Below are positions 62,810 through 64,000 of a DNA stretch of 64,000 nucleotides, piece by piece; position 1 is the first letter of the stretch, and each line of letters opens with the position of its first letter. The stretch lies in the NCBI RefSeq assembly GCF_033101155.1, contig NZ_JAWMPX010000007.1, forward strand, positions 124,001 to 188,000. The letters run 5' to 3'. Below the pieces are notes generated by a model. It was not told where the DNA came from and did no database searches. It saw nothing but the letters and a program-made list of their open reading frames with translations. The position numbers and the translations under genes are program-made. The stretch comes from Tropicimonas sp033101155 (GTDB lineage: Bacteria; Pseudomonadota; Alphaproteobacteria; Rhodobacterales; Rhodobacteraceae).

Positions 62810-63322
62810 ATGCACATGACAGAGATTGAATCCGGCGCGCCGATTTCGCGGATTCGCGGAGCCACCCGGCGGGACGCCCCGCGCCTGCTGGAGATGATTG
62901 CGGCCCTTGCCGCCCATCACGGCGACCGCGCCACCGCTTCGCTGCGCACGCTGGAGCGGGACCTCTTTGGCCCGACAGCCTGTTCCCAGGCGCTGTTGGC
63001 CGAGCGGCAGGGCGCGTTGGCGGGCTACGCCTTGCTCTGCCCGTTGCCGCATCTTCATTTCGGCCTGCGGATCATGGATTTGCACCATCTTTTCGTCGAG
63101 CCCGCCTATCGTGGCGCCGGAATCGGACGGCATCTCGTGGCCGCGACCGTGGCCGAGGCGCGGCGGCAGGAATGCGGACGGCTCACCGTCTCGACCCATG
63201 CTGACAATTCCCGCGCCCAGGAGATCTATGATGCACTCGGCTTCGAACGCCAGGCGCCGGGCGGGCCGCGCTTCCGGCTGGAATTGCCGGCCAATGGTGC
63301 GCTGCCGGCGGGCTGGGTCTAG
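62810..63322 (+). CDS. GNAT-family N-acetyltransferase
   Basis: Acetyltransferase of 170 residues. Motif A is LHHLFVEPAYRGAGIGRHLVAA near residues 93-114 (acetyl-CoA pyrophosphate loop RGAGIG), followed by LTVSTHADNSRAQEIYDALGFERQ. CAGGAG precedes ATG 62810; ATG 62816 is an alternative. Substrate unknown. Confidence 0.9.
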   Translation: MHMTEIESGAPISRIRGATRRDAPRLLEMIAALAAHHGDRATASLRTLERDLFGPTACSQALLAERQGALAGYALLCPLPHLHFGLRIMDLHHLFVEPAYRGAGIGRHLVAATVAEARRQECGRLTVSTHADNSRAQEIYDALGFERQAPGGPRFRLELPANGALPAGWV

Positions 63323-63651
63323 GTCCCTGAGCGGGTCTGTGAAACCCGTTTTGGAAAGTCCGGTTTTCCAGACGTGCCTCGCGCGACCTTTTGATGTATG
63401 ACAGCGGGGCAGGAATTGAGCATTTTGACAGTTCCGGCTCTGCCGTCTGGTCCATCCGGAGGGCATTCAACTGACGGCAGCGGGGGTCGCATTTCCCCGC
63501 GATTTGGGAACGACTGGCCGTTTCGGCCGGCACTCACCGGACTGGCACTGTTTTTTCGCGCCGCCCGTTCGGATTCATTCTCTTCCCGGCCGCGTGTCGG
63601 GGTTTTGTTTTCGCCGGCGCCAGCCGGATCAATAGCTATTGGATCGTTTCG
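63323..63651. other. Intergenic region
   Basis: About 329 bases between two rightward genes. I see no gene, terminator or repeat that stands out. Confidence 0.5.
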
Positions 63652-63948
63652 ATGCTCGATTTCGTGCCCATTTCGGACCACTTGCCGATTGTCCTTCAAA
63701 TCTCCGGTGTGATCGGGTCGTTCATTTACGTCGGCGGCTTCGCCCTCGTGCAATGCGACCGCGCCTGCGGCAACGGGACCGCCTATGCAGTCTCCAAGAT
63801 CATCGCCGCCTGCCTTGTCCTTCTCAGCCTGGTTGGTGCTTTCAATCTCGGCGCTTTCCTGATCCAGATCGGTTTCATCTGGTTCGGTCTCTGGGGATTG
63901 TGGCGGCGTCCGGCGCGGAGCACGGGAGTGGCCTTCCCGGCGGAGTAG
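63652..63948 (+). CDS. Small integral membrane protein
   Basis: Protein of 98 residues with three hydrophobic segments (PIVLQISGVIGSFIYVGGFAL; IIAACLVLLSLVGAF; AFLIQIGFIWFGLWGL), resembling the CBU_0592-like family. A short Cys-rich loop (QCDRACGNG) joins the first two. No function is known. The ribosome site is weak. Confidence 0.75.
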   Translation: MLDFVPISDHLPIVLQISGVIGSFIYVGGFALVQCDRACGNGTAYAVSKIIAACLVLLSLVGAFNLGAFLIQIGFIWFGLWGLWRRPARSTGVAFPAE

Positions 63949-63950
63949 CC

Positions 63951-63969
63951 CGGGCGGGCCGTCCGCCCG
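63951..63969 (+). terminator. Possible terminator hairpin
   Basis: CGGGCGG and CCGCCCG form a 7-bp stem with a 5-base loop 3 bases after the stop codon; only three T's follow at a distance (GCGCCTTTC). Confidence 0.4.
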
Positions 63970-64000
63970 CGCCTTTCACGACAGATGCGGGTGCCCAGGC

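Overview
This GC-rich window, dense with genes on both strands, looks like chromosome from a marine-type alphaproteobacterium of the Rhodobacterales (Roseobacter/Paracoccus group). The evidence is a complete sox thiosulfate-oxidation locus in the order typical of that group (soxS-R-T diverging from soxV-W-X-Y-Z-A-B-C-D-E-F), ALA synthase (hemA) for the C4 heme pathway, a ROK-type XylR with an xylFHGBA operon, and many proteins of alphaproteobacterial type. I see no phage, insertion sequence, CRISPR array, rRNA or tRNA gene.

Positions 1-30,900 are mostly housekeeping. The left edge cuts through acetolactate synthase (minus strand), which has a complete ilv attenuator: promoter, a 15-codon leader peptide containing Ile-Leu-Val-Leu-Val, and a terminator. 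Next come a D-2-hydroxyacid dehydrogenase, a MaoC/phosphate acyltransferase fusion, an aldo/keto reductase, a class I aldolase, a Tat-exported metallo-hydrolase, an orphan LuxR-type regulator, hemA with a small secreted companion, a RodZ-like protein, a Kef-type antiporter with its flavodoxin-fold partner, a Hint-domain protein overlapping a ribbon-helix-helix gene, a P450 overlapping an alpha/beta hydrolase, pgk, two tandem cyclophilins, an FAD oxidoreductase, a DUF3179 protein and a SYLF lipoprotein.

Positions 28,148-45,610 are devoted to sugars. xylF-xylH-xylG-xylB-xylA run leftward, and the divergent ROK regulator xylR runs rightward, with a palindromic operator candidate between them. 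xylR overlaps a secreted CRTAC1/UnbV protein; facing it is a diheme cytochrome c peroxidase overlapped by a LacI regulator. The LacI gene diverges from a five-gene operon (TIM-barrel isomerase, Gfo/Idh dehydrogenase, RbsA-type ATPase, permease, binding protein) whose upstream region carries two near-identical 14-bp palindromes. The substrate is unknown.

Positions 45,611-63,950 start with a sparse kilobase holding one previously hidden 48-codon ORF with a strong ribosome binding site, then a DUF1045 gene, then the sox locus (47,451-61,020). SoxR (ArsR family) probably represses from sites in the soxS-soxV and soxW2-soxX gaps, which share the word ATCTGAAT. SoxT would import sulfur substrate; SoxV with SoxS/SoxW passes reductant to the periplasm; SoxXA loads thiosulfate on SoxYZ; SoxB hydrolyses sulfate off; SoxCD oxidises the sulfane sulfur; SoxEF is a flavocytochrome c. 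Unusual points are two consecutive soxW genes, a strong terminator between soxA and soxB, acidic Ala/Glu-rich inserts in SoxD, and a secreted DUF302 protein closing the operon. A TAXI-type binding protein without a TRAP permease, a GNAT acetyltransferase and a small membrane protein finish the window.

At least five copies of a short GC-rich palindromic element (about 40-50 bases, core GCCGCCGTGCCAGC or a variant) lie in intergenic gaps across the window.
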